From NCBI GenBank assembly GCA_030427825.1, contig JAUICO010000050.1, positions 1 to 35,210 on the forward strand: a stretch of 35,210 nt of DNA. Direction: 5' to 3'. The position numbers and the translations under genes were made by a program. Positions within the stretch are counted from its first letter, which is position 1. Each line of letters begins with the position of its first letter. The stretch comes from a bacterium. Lineage in GTDB: Bacteria > Myxococcota_A > Bradymonadia > REDH01. The notes under the pieces were generated by a model. The model did not search any database. It was not told where the DNA came from and saw only the letters and a program-made list of their open reading frames with translations. Shown here piece by piece: positions 15,588-26,651 of this stretch.

Positions 15588-16019
15588 TCAGCTGTCGGCT
15601 TCGAGGCGTGCGAGTATCGCCTCGGGGCTCCACGGCTCGCCCTGCCCGATGCCTTCGCAGGCGGAGCCTTCGGCTCTCCAGGTCACCGGCGACTCAAGAA
15701 GCTCGGGCCAGAAGGGATAGCTGCGGCATTGCGCCGGCTTGACCGCGTGGATTCGGCACCGGCCGCGTTCGTCGAGAAAGTAGCAGGCGTCGCCGGAAGG
15801 TCCGGGAACGTCGATCTCGAGAAACTCCCCCCGCTCGGTCCAGGCTTCACCCAGCAGCGCACGATAGTCCGCCCCCTCTCCGAGTTCATGTCGGGCCGCG
15901 GCGTTCGCTTCGTCGCGCGTCAGGCTGACAAAGCCCGGTCGGCGACAGCACTCGCCGCACTCTGTGCAGACAAAACGCGGCGGCGACTCAACGAACCATA
16001 GCCCGTCACGGCGGCTCAT
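15588..16019 (-). CDS. YkgJ-family cysteine-cluster protein
   Basis: 143 residues from the ATG at 16019, which overlaps the guaA stop codon (ATGA); a GTG two codons upstream is possible. The N-terminal cluster [10 protein letters not shown] and the later Cys in GDACYFL, GRCRIH and the [10 protein letters not shown] block (with QCR before it) are the family pattern of the YkgJ/UPF0153 group, thought to bind zinc or iron-sulfur. No catalytic function is established for most members. The overlap makes it translationally coupled to guaA, at the end of guaB-guaA, though no functional link to GMP synthesis is obvious. A further Cys near the end (EGSACEGIG) matches relatives. Family call is firm, role unknown. 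Confidence 0.85.
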   Translation of the reverse strand: MSRRDGLWFVESPPRFVCTECGECCRRPGFVSLTRDEANAAARHELGEGADYRALLGEAWTERGEFLEIDVPGPSGDACYFLDERGRCRIHAVKPAQCRSYPFWPELLESPVTWRAEGSACEGIGQGEPWSPEAILARLEADS

Positions 16020-17581
16020 TCCCACTCGATGGTTGCCGGCGGCTTCGAGCTGACGTCGTAAACCACGCGGTTGATTCGCCGTACCGAGTTGATGATTCGG
16101 TCACTCACCGTACCGAGAAACTCGTGGGGCAGGTGGGCACGATCGGCGGTCATTCCATCCGTCGACGTGACGGCCCTGAGAGCACACAACCACTCGTAAG
16201 TGCGCGCGTCACCCATGACACCGACAGTCTTCACGGGAATCAACACGGCGAAGGCCTGCCAGACTTCATTGTAGAGGCCGAATTCATGCAGCGCTGAGAT
16301 GTAGATGTGGTCCGCCTCCTGCAGAACTTCTACGCGTTCCCGCGTTACATCGCCGAGTATGCGCACACCGAGTCCCGGCCCGGGGAAGGGGTGACGCGCC
16401 ACCATCTTCTCGGGCAGTCCCAGCTTGCGGCCGAGCTCCCGAACTTCGTCCTTGAAGAGCTCGCGCAGGGGCTCCAGCAGCTTGAAGTCCATGTCGTCGG
16501 GCAGGCCGCCGACATTGTGGTGGGACTTGATTGTCGCCGACGGACCGCGCACGCTCACGCTCTCGATCACGTCCGGGTAGAGCGTCCCCTGAGCAAGAAA
16601 GTGTGCGTCTTCAACGTCGTGAGACTCCTCTTCGAAGATGCGAATGAAGGTCTCGCCGATGATTTTTCGCTTGCGCTCCGGCTCCGTCTCACCGGCCAGC
16701 GCGTCCAGGAAACGGTCGCGCGCATCGATTACGCGCAGCTCGACATCGAAGTGGTCACGAAAGGCGCGTTCGACGTTGTCGCGCTCCCCCTTCCGAAGCA
16801 GACCGTTGTCGACGAAAATGCACACACACTGACGTCCTATGGCCTTCGCGAGGAGCGCGGCCACAACCGACGAATCCACGCCCCCACTGAGGCCACAGAT
16901 CACGCGACTGTCGCCGACCTGTTTGCGAATCGCCTCGATGCTGCGGCCCACAAAGTCACCCATGTTCCAGCCGGGAGACAGCTCTGCGATCGCAAACACG
17001 AAGTTGCGCAGCATCTCTACGCCGCGTTCAGAGTGCACGACCTCGGGATGAAACTGCACACCATAGATGTGTTGTTCATGATTGCCGATCGCCGCGATGT
17101 GCCCGTTCTCGGAGTGGGCCAGCACCTCGAACCCTTTGGGGGCGGCGATCACAGCGTCACCGTGTGACATCCAAACCGTGCAATGTGCTCCGTGCTCGAA
17201 GCCTGCGAAGAGTGTGTCCGTATTTGTGATCTCGATCGCCGTCCGACCATACTCGCCGACGTGCCCTTCATCGACGCGGCCACCGAATGCGTCGCCGATC
17301 AGCTGCATGCCGTAGCAGATCCCGAGCAACGGAAGACCAAGTTCGAGCAGGCCGCCGTGCAGTGAGGGCGCTCCTTCAATGTGCACTGAACTGGGGCCAC
17401 CGCTGAGGATGATCGCTCCGGCCGGCGCGCGTCGCGCGTCCACACACTCCGCAACACGCGGGTCGTTGCAGGGCCAGATCTCGCAATACACACCAAGCTC
17501 GCGAATTCGTCGCGCGATCAGCAGCGTGTACTGGCTGCCGTAATCGAGAATCAGGACTCCGCTCAGAAGATCTTCAGTCAT
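16016..17581 (-). CDS. guaA: GMP synthase (glutamine-hydrolysing)
   Basis: 521 residues, the usual length. It makes GMP from XMP with ATP and glutamine. The N-terminal class-I glutamine amidotransferase has the nucleophile Cys89 in LLGICYGMQ and the His178/Glu180 pair in [10 protein letters not shown]. The ATP pyrophosphatase part has the P-loop SGGVDSS (232-238), and the dimerisation domain ends in the conserved TIEWE. ATG at 17581 with GTGGAG upstream (GGAG 4 bases away). It follows guaB after 11 bases and overlaps the YkgJ-like gene, so the three form an operon. No unusual residue was seen. Confidence 0.98.
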   Translation of the reverse strand: MTEDLLSGVLILDYGSQYTLLIARRIRELGVYCEIWPCNDPRVAECVDARRAPAGAIILSGGPSSVHIEGAPSLHGGLLELGLPLLGICYGMQLIGDAFGGRVDEGHVGEYGRTAIEITNTDTLFAGFEHGAHCTVWMSHGDAVIAAPKGFEVLAHSENGHIAAIGNHEQHIYGVQFHPEVVHSERGVEMLRNFVFAIAELSPGWNMGDFVGRSIEAIRKQVGDSRVICGLSGGVDSSVVAALLAKAIGRQCVCIFVDNGLLRKGERDNVERAFRDHFDVELRVIDARDRFLDALAGETEPERKRKIIGETFIRIFEEESHDVEDAHFLAQGTLYPDVIESVSVRGPSATIKSHHNVGGLPDDMDFKLLEPLRELFKDEVRELGRKLGLPEKMVARHPFPGPGLGVRILGDVTRERVEVLQEADHIYISALHEFGLYNEVWQAFAVLIPVKTVGVMGDARTYEWLCALRAVTSTDGMTADRAHLPHEFLGTVSDRIINSVRRINRVVYDVSSKPPATIEWE

Positions 17582-17592
17582 CCGGCTCCACG

Positions 17593-19200
<1,608 letters not shown>

Positions 19201-19217
19201 TCACGTGGGCCCATCCG

Positions 19218-20039
19218 ATGAAAGCGATCGCAACGGCAGCTACTCTCACGCTCCTCCTCGGAGCCTGCAGCGGAATTACCGGCAACATCGTCCCCGAACG
19301 CACGGTGAGCGATGCGGCACATCAAACCTGGTACGGTGTCTATCGTCGACCGACTCCGGAACCGGCTGCTGGTCGGGAGCAGATCGCCCTCGTAGACCCG
19401 GCCGGCGATGACCACGCCGGACACCGACACGACGACTCTGACGAGATGGAGGCGGCCCTCGCGCCTACCTATGAACGCCCTGTGTACGCCCCCGTAGTCG
19501 AGCTCGTCCCGCTCGCAGAGGCCGGCCCCGACCCCGCACCGCGGGCGGATGATTCGCTGGCCTACGTAAAGGCGGTCTATGCAGCCAACCGCGTCCGTAT
19601 CAACGGCGACAGTATCCCCGCAGCGTGGCGCGAGGTGCAATCCGAAGGGACCATCTATCACGCTACGCGACCGGTCGTCGGGGACCTTGTCTTCTTCCAC
19701 AACACCTACGACGCCAACGGCGACGGCCGCCCCAATGACTGGTTCACTCACGTGGCGGTCGTTGAGAGTGTGAGCGCCAACGCCACGGTCACTTTTCTTT
19801 CCTACCGCGGCGAAGGCGTGACTCGCGGGCACCTGAACCTCGAAAACCCGGGAGCCACGGAAATCGGTGGCGCCACCGCGAACACGACTCTACGCGCAGA
19901 ACGAGCAGGTGACCCCGACTACGCGCAGTATCTCGCCGGCGAGCTCTTTGCTGGATTCGGAAGTCTTCTCGGCAACCGAAACGAAGTGATCGTAATCGAC
20001 GAATGGTCGCCCTCGGGGCGGACGCGCGCCACGCGTTGA
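19218..20039 (+). CDS. Lipoprotein with NlpC/CHAP-like domain lacking the catalytic Cys
   Basis: 273 residues from the ATG at 19218, where a leader ends in LLGAC (Cys17 lipidated); earlier in-frame codons give no signal peptide. After an acidic, His-containing linker (about 50-110) comes a domain with the layout of NlpC/P60-CHAP peptidases: helix LAYVKAVYAANRV (114-126), GDLVFFHNTY (155-164), a calcium-loop-like DANGDGRPND (165-174) and the catalytic-type His178 in FTHVAVVESV. Family enzymes carry Cys-Ser/Gly-x-V at the start of the first helix; here the place reads DDSLAYV, without Cys. It may bind rather than cut peptidoglycan. It is divergent from guaB and alone in its orientation. Fold call is by pattern only. 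Confidence 0.65.
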   Translation: MKAIATAATLTLLLGACSGITGNIVPERTVSDAAHQTWYGVYRRPTPEPAAGREQIALVDPAGDDHAGHRHDDSDEMEAALAPTYERPVYAPVVELVPLAEAGPDPAPRADDSLAYVKAVYAANRVRINGDSIPAAWREVQSEGTIYHATRPVVGDLVFFHNTYDANGDGRPNDWFTHVAVVESVSANATVTFLSYRGEGVTRGHLNLENPGATEIGGATANTTLRAERAGDPDYAQYLAGELFAGFGSLLGNRNEVIVIDEWSPSGRTRATR

Positions 20040-20074
20040 TCTCGCTCCTGCCCCGCCGCGACCGGCATGGCAGC

Positions 20075-20569
20075 TCAAGCGATCGGGATCTCGGCGAAGC
20101 TCTCAAGCGAGGCCGCCTCCCGGCCGTCACTCCTCGGCAGCACGATCTCATCGACCTGTGTGATTCGCCATCCGGCTTCATCGCGACGCATCGCCCACCT
20201 CTCTGCGGTGTAGGTAGATCGCGAACGGTCGTCATGGCCGCAGGTGCGGATCACACGGGCGAGATCCGGCCCGTCCAGGCGAATCCGCCACAGGTCTCCG
20301 TCAGAGAGCCCGGGGATGCCGTCGCGGCGGCGGCGGCACGCCTCGCCGAACTCGTCTCGCGGGCCGAGCGCCTGTCGTAGAGCGCTGCCCTCACCCGACA
20401 TCGCATACATGAAGTCGTAGTCGCTGCGGTCTCTGGCCCGAAACCACTCGCGCCAGAAATGGTACGCGATCATGTCCGGCTTGCAGACCTCGTCGAGGCT
20501 CGGAAATCGCGACGCGGGCTCGGCGGCCTGTGCACGGGCGACGGGCTTCTTCTTACGCTTAATCTTCAT
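20075..20569 (-). CDS. Hypothetical protein, possibly NTF2-like
   Basis: 164 residues. A very basic start (KIKRKKK) is followed by a short linker and then one compact domain: helix MIAYHFWREWFRARDRSDYDFMYAM, a middle with DEFGEACRRRRDGIPGL, and beta-type stretches (LWRIRLDGPDLARVIRTCG, STYTAERWAMRRDEAGWRITQVDEIV). One helix followed by strands ending in WRI resembles NTF2-like folds, but I do not recognise a family. No leader, so cytosolic. It ends the glyA group, 42 bases after the TPR membrane protein, and converges on the NlpC-like lipoprotein gene. Confidence 0.6.
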   Translation of the reverse strand: MKIKRKKKPVARAQAAEPASRFPSLDEVCKPDMIAYHFWREWFRARDRSDYDFMYAMSGEGSALRQALGPRDEFGEACRRRRDGIPGLSDGDLWRIRLDGPDLARVIRTCGHDDRSRSTYTAERWAMRRDEAGWRITQVDEIVLPRSDGREAASLESFAEIPIA

Positions 20570-20611
20570 TTCGTGCTGACCCCCGGGCTGACGTAATCTC
20601 TGCAGACTTGA

Positions 20612-21382
20612 TCAGCGGTACAAACCGCGACGGCTCTGCTTACGTTTTCCGCCCATCTGGACCTGCTGCGTCGGCGGCTTTTCGAGGTGGAACTGGTACC
20701 ACATCTCGTTCCAGCCCTTCATCTTCATCTTCTTTCCGTTCTGCAGCGCGGTCAGGTTGTTCTTTGTTCGCTGATCGCTCTCAACGAACTCAACGGCTCT
20801 GTTCAGGATCGCAATGGCGCGGTCACGTTCGCCCAGCTTGAGTTCGCACCAGGCGTAGATGTTCCAGAGGAGTGACTCCTTCTTGGACGCCTTCACTGCC
20901 GCCTCAAAGGTCTGGCGCATCGCGTCGTATTCCTTCTTCTTGTACTGCGACACGCCCAGCATGGCCCGTGCGACCCAGTTTCTCCTGAACGATTTTTCGA
21001 GATACGGGCGCGCCTCACCAAATCGTTTGTCGAGGTAGTACAACATCCCGATCTGACCATCGACGTTGGAGCCGATCCAGGGCTGCCACGCACGCCATTT
21101 GTCCATCTCGCGCAGGACGGTCACCGCGTCGTCAATGCGTGGCTTCTGCTGCTTCATGCCCAGCCCCTGGCGCTGTGGCGTGAGGATCGCCTGCACTTTC
21201 TCGCTCACACGCTGCATGTCCTTGAAGACAATGCGACTGCGCCAGAACAGGAACGCGAAAGCGACCATGATTCCCGGGATGATACCGAAGCCGATCTTCG
21301 GGGAACCACCGCCGCCGAAAATGTACCCGAAGCCCAGAGAGACCAGGGCAAAGACGACGACGGTCAGGAGCGGGTTCAACAT
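20612..21382 (-). CDS. Inner-membrane TPR protein, unknown function
   Basis: 256 residues. Two hydrophobic segments at the N-terminus (about 4-24 and 32-48) form a membrane hairpin with a short Gly-rich connection (FGGGGSPK). After a charged helix (SEKVQAILTPQRQGLGMKQQ) the rest is TPR-like: GQIGMLYYLDKRFGEARPYL, AMLGVSQYKKKEYDAMRQTF and WCELKLGERDRAIAILNRAV, with a basic tail. It is probably anchored in the inner membrane with TPRs in the cytoplasm. The ATG follows the Pcm-like stop by three bases and has GGAG upstream, so it is in one operon with glyA. Partner proteins are unknown. Confidence 0.75.
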   Translation of the reverse strand: MLNPLLTVVVFALVSLGFGYIFGGGGSPKIGFGIIPGIMVAFAFLFWRSRIVFKDMQRVSEKVQAILTPQRQGLGMKQQKPRIDDAVTVLREMDKWRAWQPWIGSNVDGQIGMLYYLDKRFGEARPYLEKSFRRNWVARAMLGVSQYKKKEYDAMRQTFEAAVKASKKESLLWNIYAWCELKLGERDRAIAILNRAVEFVESDQRTKNNLTALQNGKKMKMKGWNEMWYQFHLEKPPTQQVQMGGKRKQSRRGLYR

Positions 21383-21385
21383 GGC

Positions 21386-22066
21386 TTACTCCGCTCCACG
21401 GGTCTGCTCGAATCCGAAAAGGGCCGGCAGTTCGATGTCACCCAACGCCTGGCGAAGGTGACTCTGCTCCCGCCGAGTGAGCTTCATCAGCTCGGTGCCT
21501 GACTTCATACGCGCCGCCCAGAGTAGTTGACCGCCGGTTCGCAGCAGGCCGGGCGCCGTGCGCGGCGAGTTCAGAACACTGCCGGCGAGCAGGATCCGGT
21601 CGTAGCCACCGTCGCGGGTTGCGTTGGACTCGAGCTGTGGAACCGTCGATGACACAATCACGCGATCCCGATAGCCGGCGGCTTCAAGGGACGCAGAAGC
21701 AGCCGCCGCGAGAGTGCCGTTTGCCTCTACCATCATCACGTCCGTACCAAGCTCCGCCAGGAGCGCCGCGAGATAGCCACTCGCCTCGCCCGACACGAGG
21801 ATCCGCTGCCCCGGCTGCAGATCTGCGGCTGCAAGCAGAGTCAGGTACGCCCCCGGGCGTGCGAGCACGCGACCGAAGCCCAGCGGGATCGTCTCGTCCA
21901 GGTACGCGCCCATGCGTCGCTCTTCGGGGACGAAGAGGTGCCGGGCTACCCGCTCAAAGGTCTCTGCGAGCGCAGTTCCCTCACCCGCAATCGACGATCC
22001 GTCGAGCGGCAGGTCCAGCTCCGCCGTGCGAAATCCGGCCACCAGCCTCTGCGCGCCTGCTGACAT
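21386..22066 (-). CDS. Pcm-like methyltransferase homologue with degenerate SAM site
   Basis: 226 residues. It has the layout of protein-L-isoaspartate O-methyltransferase: the entry motif RHLFVPEERRMGAYLDETIP, the substrate block GFGRVLARPGAYLTL, a Rossmann methyltransferase core and a later GGYDRILLAGSV strand. In active enzymes motif I reads like LEIGTGSGY; here it reads LVSGEASGY, so the acidic residue and the middle Gly are lost, while the acid at the end of strand 2 (MMVEAN) is kept. Activity is therefore doubtful. It overlaps the glyA stop by one base (TGATG), so translation is coupled. It could instead be a divergent methyltransferase on another substrate. Confidence 0.65.
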   Translation of the reverse strand: MSAGAQRLVAGFRTAELDLPLDGSSIAGEGTALAETFERVARHLFVPEERRMGAYLDETIPLGFGRVLARPGAYLTLLAAADLQPGQRILVSGEASGYLAALLAELGTDVMMVEANGTLAAAASASLEAAGYRDRVIVSSTVPQLESNATRDGGYDRILLAGSVLNSPRTAPGLLRTGGQLLWAARMKSGTELMKLTRREQSHLRQALGDIELPALFGFEQTRGAE

Positions 22067-23322
22067 CAGGAATCCAGGAGACCCGGCGCCGGAAACGCCG
22101 TGATGAACTCTCTGACTTCACTGCGGACAGCTGCGGCGACGGCCGCGTCATCGGGAGCCGCAATTACGCGGTCAATCCACGCAGCGAGGCGGCCCATGTG
22201 CTCGGCGCCCACGCCTCGGGATGCGATGGCAGCCGTGCCGATGCGGATGCCGCTGGGATCCCAGGGCTTGCGGGGGTCGAAGGGGATGGAGTTCGCGTTG
22301 CAGACGATGCCGGCGGCGTTCAGGGCGGCCGCGGCTTTGCGCCCACCGACGCCGCGAGCTGTCACGTCGACCACAATCATGTGGTTGTCGGTACCACCGG
22401 TGATGAGGCGGAATCCACGCTCGCTGAGCTGCTCGCCGAGTGCCCGTGCGCTGTCGACTACAGCTTGTGCCCACACCTTGAACTCGGGCTGTAGTGCCTC
22501 TTTTGCGGCGATGGCGATGCCTGCCGTCGTATTGTTGTGAGGACCACCCTGCAGGCCGGGGAACACCGCTTTATCGATCGCTGCGGCGTGCTCAGCGCGG
22601 CACATGATCATGCCGCCGCGAGGTCCGCGGAAGGTCTTGTGCGTGGTCGACGTGACGACGTCGCACACCGGAATCGGCGACGGGTGCAGCCCTGCGGCGA
22701 CGAGCCCTGAGATGTGTGCGATGTCCGCAACGAGGAGCGCGCCGACTTCGTCTGCCACCTCTCGAAAACGGTCCCACTCGACGACACGAGGGTATGCGGA
22801 GATGCCCGCGATGATCATCTTCGGGCGCACTTCGCGGGCGATGCGAGCCATCTCGTCGTAGTCGATCAGCTCCGTCTCACGGTCGACCGGGTACTGGTGG
22901 GCATCATAGTAGGTGCCCGAGAAGTTCACTCCCCAACCATGGGTAAGGTGTCCGCCGTGGGGCAGCCCGAGGCCCATCACCGGGTCTCCGGCCTTCACCA
23001 GGGCGAAGTAGACTGCCATATTCGCCGGCGAGCCCGAGTACGGCTGAACGTTCACGTGCTCGGCGCCGAAGATCTGCTTTACGCGCTCGATGGCGAGCCG
23101 CTCGATCTCGTCGATGTTCTCCTGGCCTTCATAGTAGCGTTTGCCACCGTAACCTTCGGAGTACTTGTTCGCGAGCGCAGAGCCGACCGCATCCTGGACG
23201 GCCTTTGACGCGTAGTTCTCGCTGGCGATGAGACGAATCGTCTCGGCCTGGCGCCGATTTTCGGCAAGAATCAGGGCGGCTATTTCGGGGTCCTGCGACT
23301 GGATTGCGTCAAGCATCGACAT
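22066..23322 (-). CDS. glyA: Serine hydroxymethyltransferase
   Basis: 418 residues if the ATG at 23322 is used; a GTG at 23334 and an ATG at 23316 are also in frame and no strong ribosome binding site decides. It interconverts serine and glycine with tetrahydrofolate, feeding one-carbon units to purine synthesis. The PLP lysine is Lys229 in TSTTHKTFRGPRGG. Also present are LIASENYAS, the YSEGYGGKRYYEGQENID block, HGGHLTHG and the NPFDPRKP-type C-terminal folate region (NSIPFDPRKPWDPSGIRIGT). Length and motifs are normal. First gene of a closely packed group with the Pcm-like gene, the TPR membrane protein and an unknown gene. Confidence 0.97.
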   Translation of the reverse strand: MSMLDAIQSQDPEIAALILAENRRQAETIRLIASENYASKAVQDAVGSALANKYSEGYGGKRYYEGQENIDEIERLAIERVKQIFGAEHVNVQPYSGSPANMAVYFALVKAGDPVMGLGLPHGGHLTHGWGVNFSGTYYDAHQYPVDRETELIDYDEMARIAREVRPKMIIAGISAYPRVVEWDRFREVADEVGALLVADIAHISGLVAAGLHPSPIPVCDVVTSTTHKTFRGPRGGMIMCRAEHAAAIDKAVFPGLQGGPHNNTTAGIAIAAKEALQPEFKVWAQAVVDSARALGEQLSERGFRLITGGTDNHMIVVDVTARGVGGRKAAAALNAAGIVCNANSIPFDPRKPWDPSGIRIGTAAIASRGVGAEHMGRLAAWIDRVIAAPDDAAVAAAVRSEVREFITAFPAPGLLDS

Positions 23323-23501
23323 CTCTGGAATCACGGGGGCCAGTAAAGCGCGCGCTGCCTATCAGAGGGTCCGCAGAGCGACAACCGCGCAGCCTGGAGA
23401 AATGCTCCAATTTTGAGCCGCGTAATCCGGGCTGGCCAGGGGCCTCGATTTCATCTACATCCCGCGCCCGTTCTGAGCCTCAAGATGAGCCGACAAGCGC
23501 G

Positions 23502-24689
23502 ATGCAGTCGCCCACGGAAACCGGCCTGAAACTCCGACTGCTTGTGCTCGCGGTCACCAACCTGTGCGCCCTGTTCGTGGTCGTGACGATCGCACGCGCC
23601 GGCAGCGAATCGTCGCGCTGGCAGGACATCGACCGCCGCATCGGAGGACTCCTCGACCCTCACGGCCTGCTCCTCGTGCATCCGGGCATTGATCGCCTCT
23701 ACGCCGACACTCTCAACCACGAGGCCGTGATTCCGGCTGACCGATGGCGCGCCGACTTCAAGCGCTTCAATCAGGTGGCCGGCCTGTCTGCGCGGGTGCC
23801 CTTCCCCTCGCATCTCAAACGCACCATCTCGCGACACTTCGGCGAGCCCGAAGAGCATGTACTGATGCCCGGCGTACAGCTCATCGTCTGGAACCTGGAG
23901 CGCCCTATCGATGAGCGACGGGACCTGATGCCGCTGATACCCTCCGCACGGGCATACATTGATCGCAATGACGCGCGCATCGATTGTCCCCCGGATGACG
24001 GCCGTCTCGTCTGCCCCGACGCCGATTGGACCTGGGTCGGGCCGACGCAGATGACCATCGCGAACGAGCCCCTCTCATGCGTCTGGTCTCATCCAGTAGA
24101 CGGCACCCTCACCATCGAGTTCAATCAGCTCGGCGACTGGGACGGCGTGGACGGCTGGTGGGCCCTGAGTGACTACGCGGCCGACCACGCGGACCGTCAG
24201 GCGGCGACTCTAACCCTCGTCGCAGGCGAAGAAGAGCGCGCGTTTCGTCTGGTTCGCACCCGCGGCCGCCGCGCCCTGTCGATGGAATTTCCGGAGGACT
24301 TCGACGGGCAGCTGAAGCTGGAATTGGAAAGCGCCGCGCCGGGTGCACGTCACCTCTGCTGGTCCCTGCATCTGGTACGTTTCGCCGAACCCGAAATGGA
24401 GGCCGGCGGCGAAGAGCTCGACGACGACGGCAATCATGACCGGGCAGCGGCGCCTCCCGGAGACCACGACGACGGAGACCACCACGACGGAGACCACGAC
24501 GGGGACCACGACGACGAGGAGCACAACGACGAGGAGCACGGTTCGGAAAGGGACGCCGAGTCGCCGGCGAACACCGATCGCGGCACCATGCGGCACCCCG
24601 GAGCCGCGCCGGCCCGCCACGGTCGCCGGGACGCGAGTCGACGCCTGCTTGATGCGGGATCCCGGCGAAACCGCGAGGTGTCCGAATGA
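23502..24689 (+). CDS. Membrane-anchored protein with His/Asp-rich C-terminal region
   Basis: 395 residues from the ATG at 23502, chosen because it is followed by an N-terminal membrane anchor (about 9-33, LRLLVLAVTNLCALFVVVTI); the open frame upstream is low-complexity and Arg/Ser-rich. The body is a soluble region outside the membrane with several Cys (RIDCPPDDGRLVCPD, PLSCVWSHP, HLCWSLHLV) and a beta-sandwich look (LTIEFNQLGDWDGVDGWWAL). The tail contains a tandem run of Asp, His and Glu (about 320-347), a likely metal-binding or flexible segment, then a basic end. No family recognised. Its stop overlaps the start of the next gene, so both are made together, and it probably assists that polytopic protein. 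Confidence 0.65.
   Translation: MQSPTETGLKLRLLVLAVTNLCALFVVVTIARAGSESSRWQDIDRRIGGLLDPHGLLLVHPGIDRLYADTLNHEAVIPADRWRADFKRFNQVAGLSARVPFPSHLKRTISRHFGEPEEHVLMPGVQLIVWNLERPIDERRDLMPLIPSARAYIDRNDARIDCPPDDGRLVCPDADWTWVGPTQMTIANEPLSCVWSHPVDGTLTIEFNQLGDWDGVDGWWALSDYAADHADRQAATLTLVAGEEERAFRLVRTRGRRALSMEFPEDFDGQLKLELESAAPGARHLCWSLHLVRFAEPEMEAGGEELDDDGNHDRAAAPPGDHDDGDHHDGDHDGDHDDEEHNDEEHGSERDAESPANTDRGTMRHPGAAPARHGRRDASRRLLDAGSRRNREVSE
24461..24540 (+). repeat. Tandem GACCACGACG-type repeat coding for an Asp/His tail
   Basis: Imperfect short repeats of GA(C/G)-CAC-GAC-G units encode a run such as DHDDGDHHDGDHDGDHDD. Such arrays can vary in length by slippage. Seven His lie within about 28 residues, which suggests zinc, nickel or copper binding. 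Confidence 0.7.
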
Positions 24690-26446
24690 TGTTCGGCCGG
24701 TCCGGGGGCAACTCCGCGTATCGCAGCCCCGGGGAGCGCACCGGACATGGCCCTGTCGTCGCCCTGATCGCGCTGGCGGTCGCGTTCACATGGCTCACCA
24801 GCTCGCCCTATCACAACGACCTGAACAACCCGAACGAGAACGTCCGTGTGTACACCGCGCGGGCCCTCGTCGAACACGGCACCTTTGCCATCGACGAGGT
24901 GTGCGACGAATGGGGCTACGTAAACGACAAGGCCACCTACGATGGCCGCCTCTATGCGGGGAAGGCGCCGGGCAGCGCGTACCTCGCCGTGCCTGCCTAC
25001 GCGGCGTGGCGCCTGGTCTCGAATGCCCTCGACCGCGAGCCGTCCAAACGCGAGTGGGTCCAGGTATGCCGACTGGGTTCGTCTACGATTCCGACGCTGT
25101 TGCTGCTCGGATTCTTCGCAGCATGGGCCCTGCGACGCTGCGATGACCCCGGCTCCGGCGCCATGGTGGTCGTCGCCCTCTCCCTGGGAAGCCTGGTCTT
25201 CTCGTACGGCCTGATCATGACCAGCCACAGCACCACCGCGATGGCGCTTGTTACCGCGCTGATCCTGCTCGAACAGCATCTGCGCGAGCCCGAACGAAGC
25301 TCGCCGTTGCTACTTGCCGGCTTTGCGCTCGGCTGGGCAGTCGCGCTGGAATATCCGGCTGCGCTCGGCGCCGGTCTGATCGGCCTCTACGGGCTGTATC
25401 GCACGCCACGACGGGTACAGCTGGTATCCTGGATCACCGTAGGGGCGGCGTTGCCGATCGGGCTGGTCCTGATCTTTCACGCAACGTGCTTTGGAGGTAT
25501 TCTCGAGACACCCTATGGGCACCTTGAGAATCCGGGCTTCATCGAACACCACGCCGAGGGATTCTACGGGCTCAAGCGCATCAAATGGCACGCGGTCGTC
25601 GGTTCCTTCGTATCGCCCGCCAACGGGCTGCTTTGGTACGCGCCGTGGACCGCCGTGGCGATCGCAGCGATTCCCGCCGGGCTCGCTCGCAAAGAGCTTC
25701 GGCTGCAGGCGGTGCTTACTCTGTCCGTCCTGCTCGCATACACCGCCTTTATCTCGCTGGTGACGAACTGGCGCGGTGGCTGGTCCGCCGGGGCCCGATA
25801 CATCGTCCCGGTCGTGCCCGTGCTCGCCTGGTACCTGCTCCTGGTCATGCAGGCGCAGGCGAAGTCCCCGGACTTCGCCATGCTCAAGGGTGTCGTCGCC
25901 ACAACAACCCTGGTCGGAGTCTTCGTCTGCACGGTCAGCGCCACCCACTTTCCGCATTATCCGACGGAGCTCGCAAACCCGGTCTACGAGATCGGCACCT
26001 TCTTCGCCTTTCGCGGCTACCGTACGTGGGGACTGACCAACGGCCTGGACATGGGCGGCGCTGCGTCGATCATCCTTGCGCTGAGCGCGGCCGGCGTCGC
26101 GTGGCTTGGCGCTGCGACGATGGCCGGACGGCCGCGACACCCGGCAGAGCGTCTTCTGGCGGCGACGCTCTGCGCCCTGCTGGCAGCCGGAGCGATACTC
26201 CTGCAATCGCGGGTGCGCAGCCCCAACGCAGAGGTGGTGGATCAATCACGTAACTTCATCGCGCATATCTGGGAGCCCAGGCCGACAGAGGAAGCCATCG
26301 ACGTCTACCGGCTGCGGCTCCCAGAGGACATCGTGAACGGGAGCGCGCCGCGTGCTCGCGTCATCAAGTACGCAGATGCCGCTGCCCTCGAAGGCTTTAC
26401 GGAGACCGCGCTGGACCTGTATCTGCGCGCTGCCACCCTGCGTTAG
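24686..26446 (+). CDS. Polytopic membrane protein, GT-C glycosyltransferase-like
   Basis: 586 residues with about ten hydrophobic spans. After the first span comes a periplasmic loop SPYHNDLNNPNENVRVYTAR followed by LVEHGTFAID and YAGKAPGSAYLAVPAYA; an acidic residue in the first loop is the place of the catalytic base in GT-C transferases (PMT/ArnT type) that use polyprenyl-phosphate sugars. The C-terminus (about 505-586) is a soluble domain. The ATGA overlap with the preceding gene and GAGGTG about 8 bases upstream show coupled translation. A sugar-transfer role on the outer face of the inner membrane is inferred by topology only; sugar and acceptor are unknown. It could also be a non-enzymatic relative. 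Confidence 0.6.
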   Translation: MMFGRSGGNSAYRSPGERTGHGPVVALIALAVAFTWLTSSPYHNDLNNPNENVRVYTARALVEHGTFAIDEVCDEWGYVNDKATYDGRLYAGKAPGSAYLAVPAYAAWRLVSNALDREPSKREWVQVCRLGSSTIPTLLLLGFFAAWALRRCDDPGSGAMVVVALSLGSLVFSYGLIMTSHSTTAMALVTALILLEQHLREPERSSPLLLAGFALGWAVALEYPAALGAGLIGLYGLYRTPRRVQLVSWITVGAALPIGLVLIFHATCFGGILETPYGHLENPGFIEHHAEGFYGLKRIKWHAVVGSFVSPANGLLWYAPWTAVAIAAIPAGLARKELRLQAVLTLSVLLAYTAFISLVTNWRGGWSAGARYIVPVVPVLAWYLLLVMQAQAKSPDFAMLKGVVATTTLVGVFVCTVSATHFPHYPTELANPVYEIGTFFAFRGYRTWGLTNGLDMGGAASIILALSAAGVAWLGAATMAGRPRHPAERLLAATLCALLAAGAILLQSRVRSPNAEVVDQSRNFIAHIWEPRPTEEAIDVYRLRLPEDIVNGSAPRARVIKYADAAALEGFTETALDLYLRAATLR

Positions 26447-26651
26447 CGCCCCTCAGCTCAGCCGCACTCTTTGACGAGATACCGGGCTTCGCCGAGTCGC
26501 AGGAGCGTTCGGATGCACCGACCGCATGTGATGGTTGGGAGCCGTAGCGGCCGGCGAAAAGAGGCCGTCGCGTACGGAGCGCTGCGTGCCGGCCGTCGCG
26601 GGTTGACTGTCGCGCAGACAGGGCGTCGACCGGAGGCCATTGCACTGCGGC

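Noticed and set aside
25310..26245. 311-codon minus-strand open frame opposite the GT-C-like gene
   Set aside because: Highly charged, no start context; the plus strand encodes clean membrane spans.
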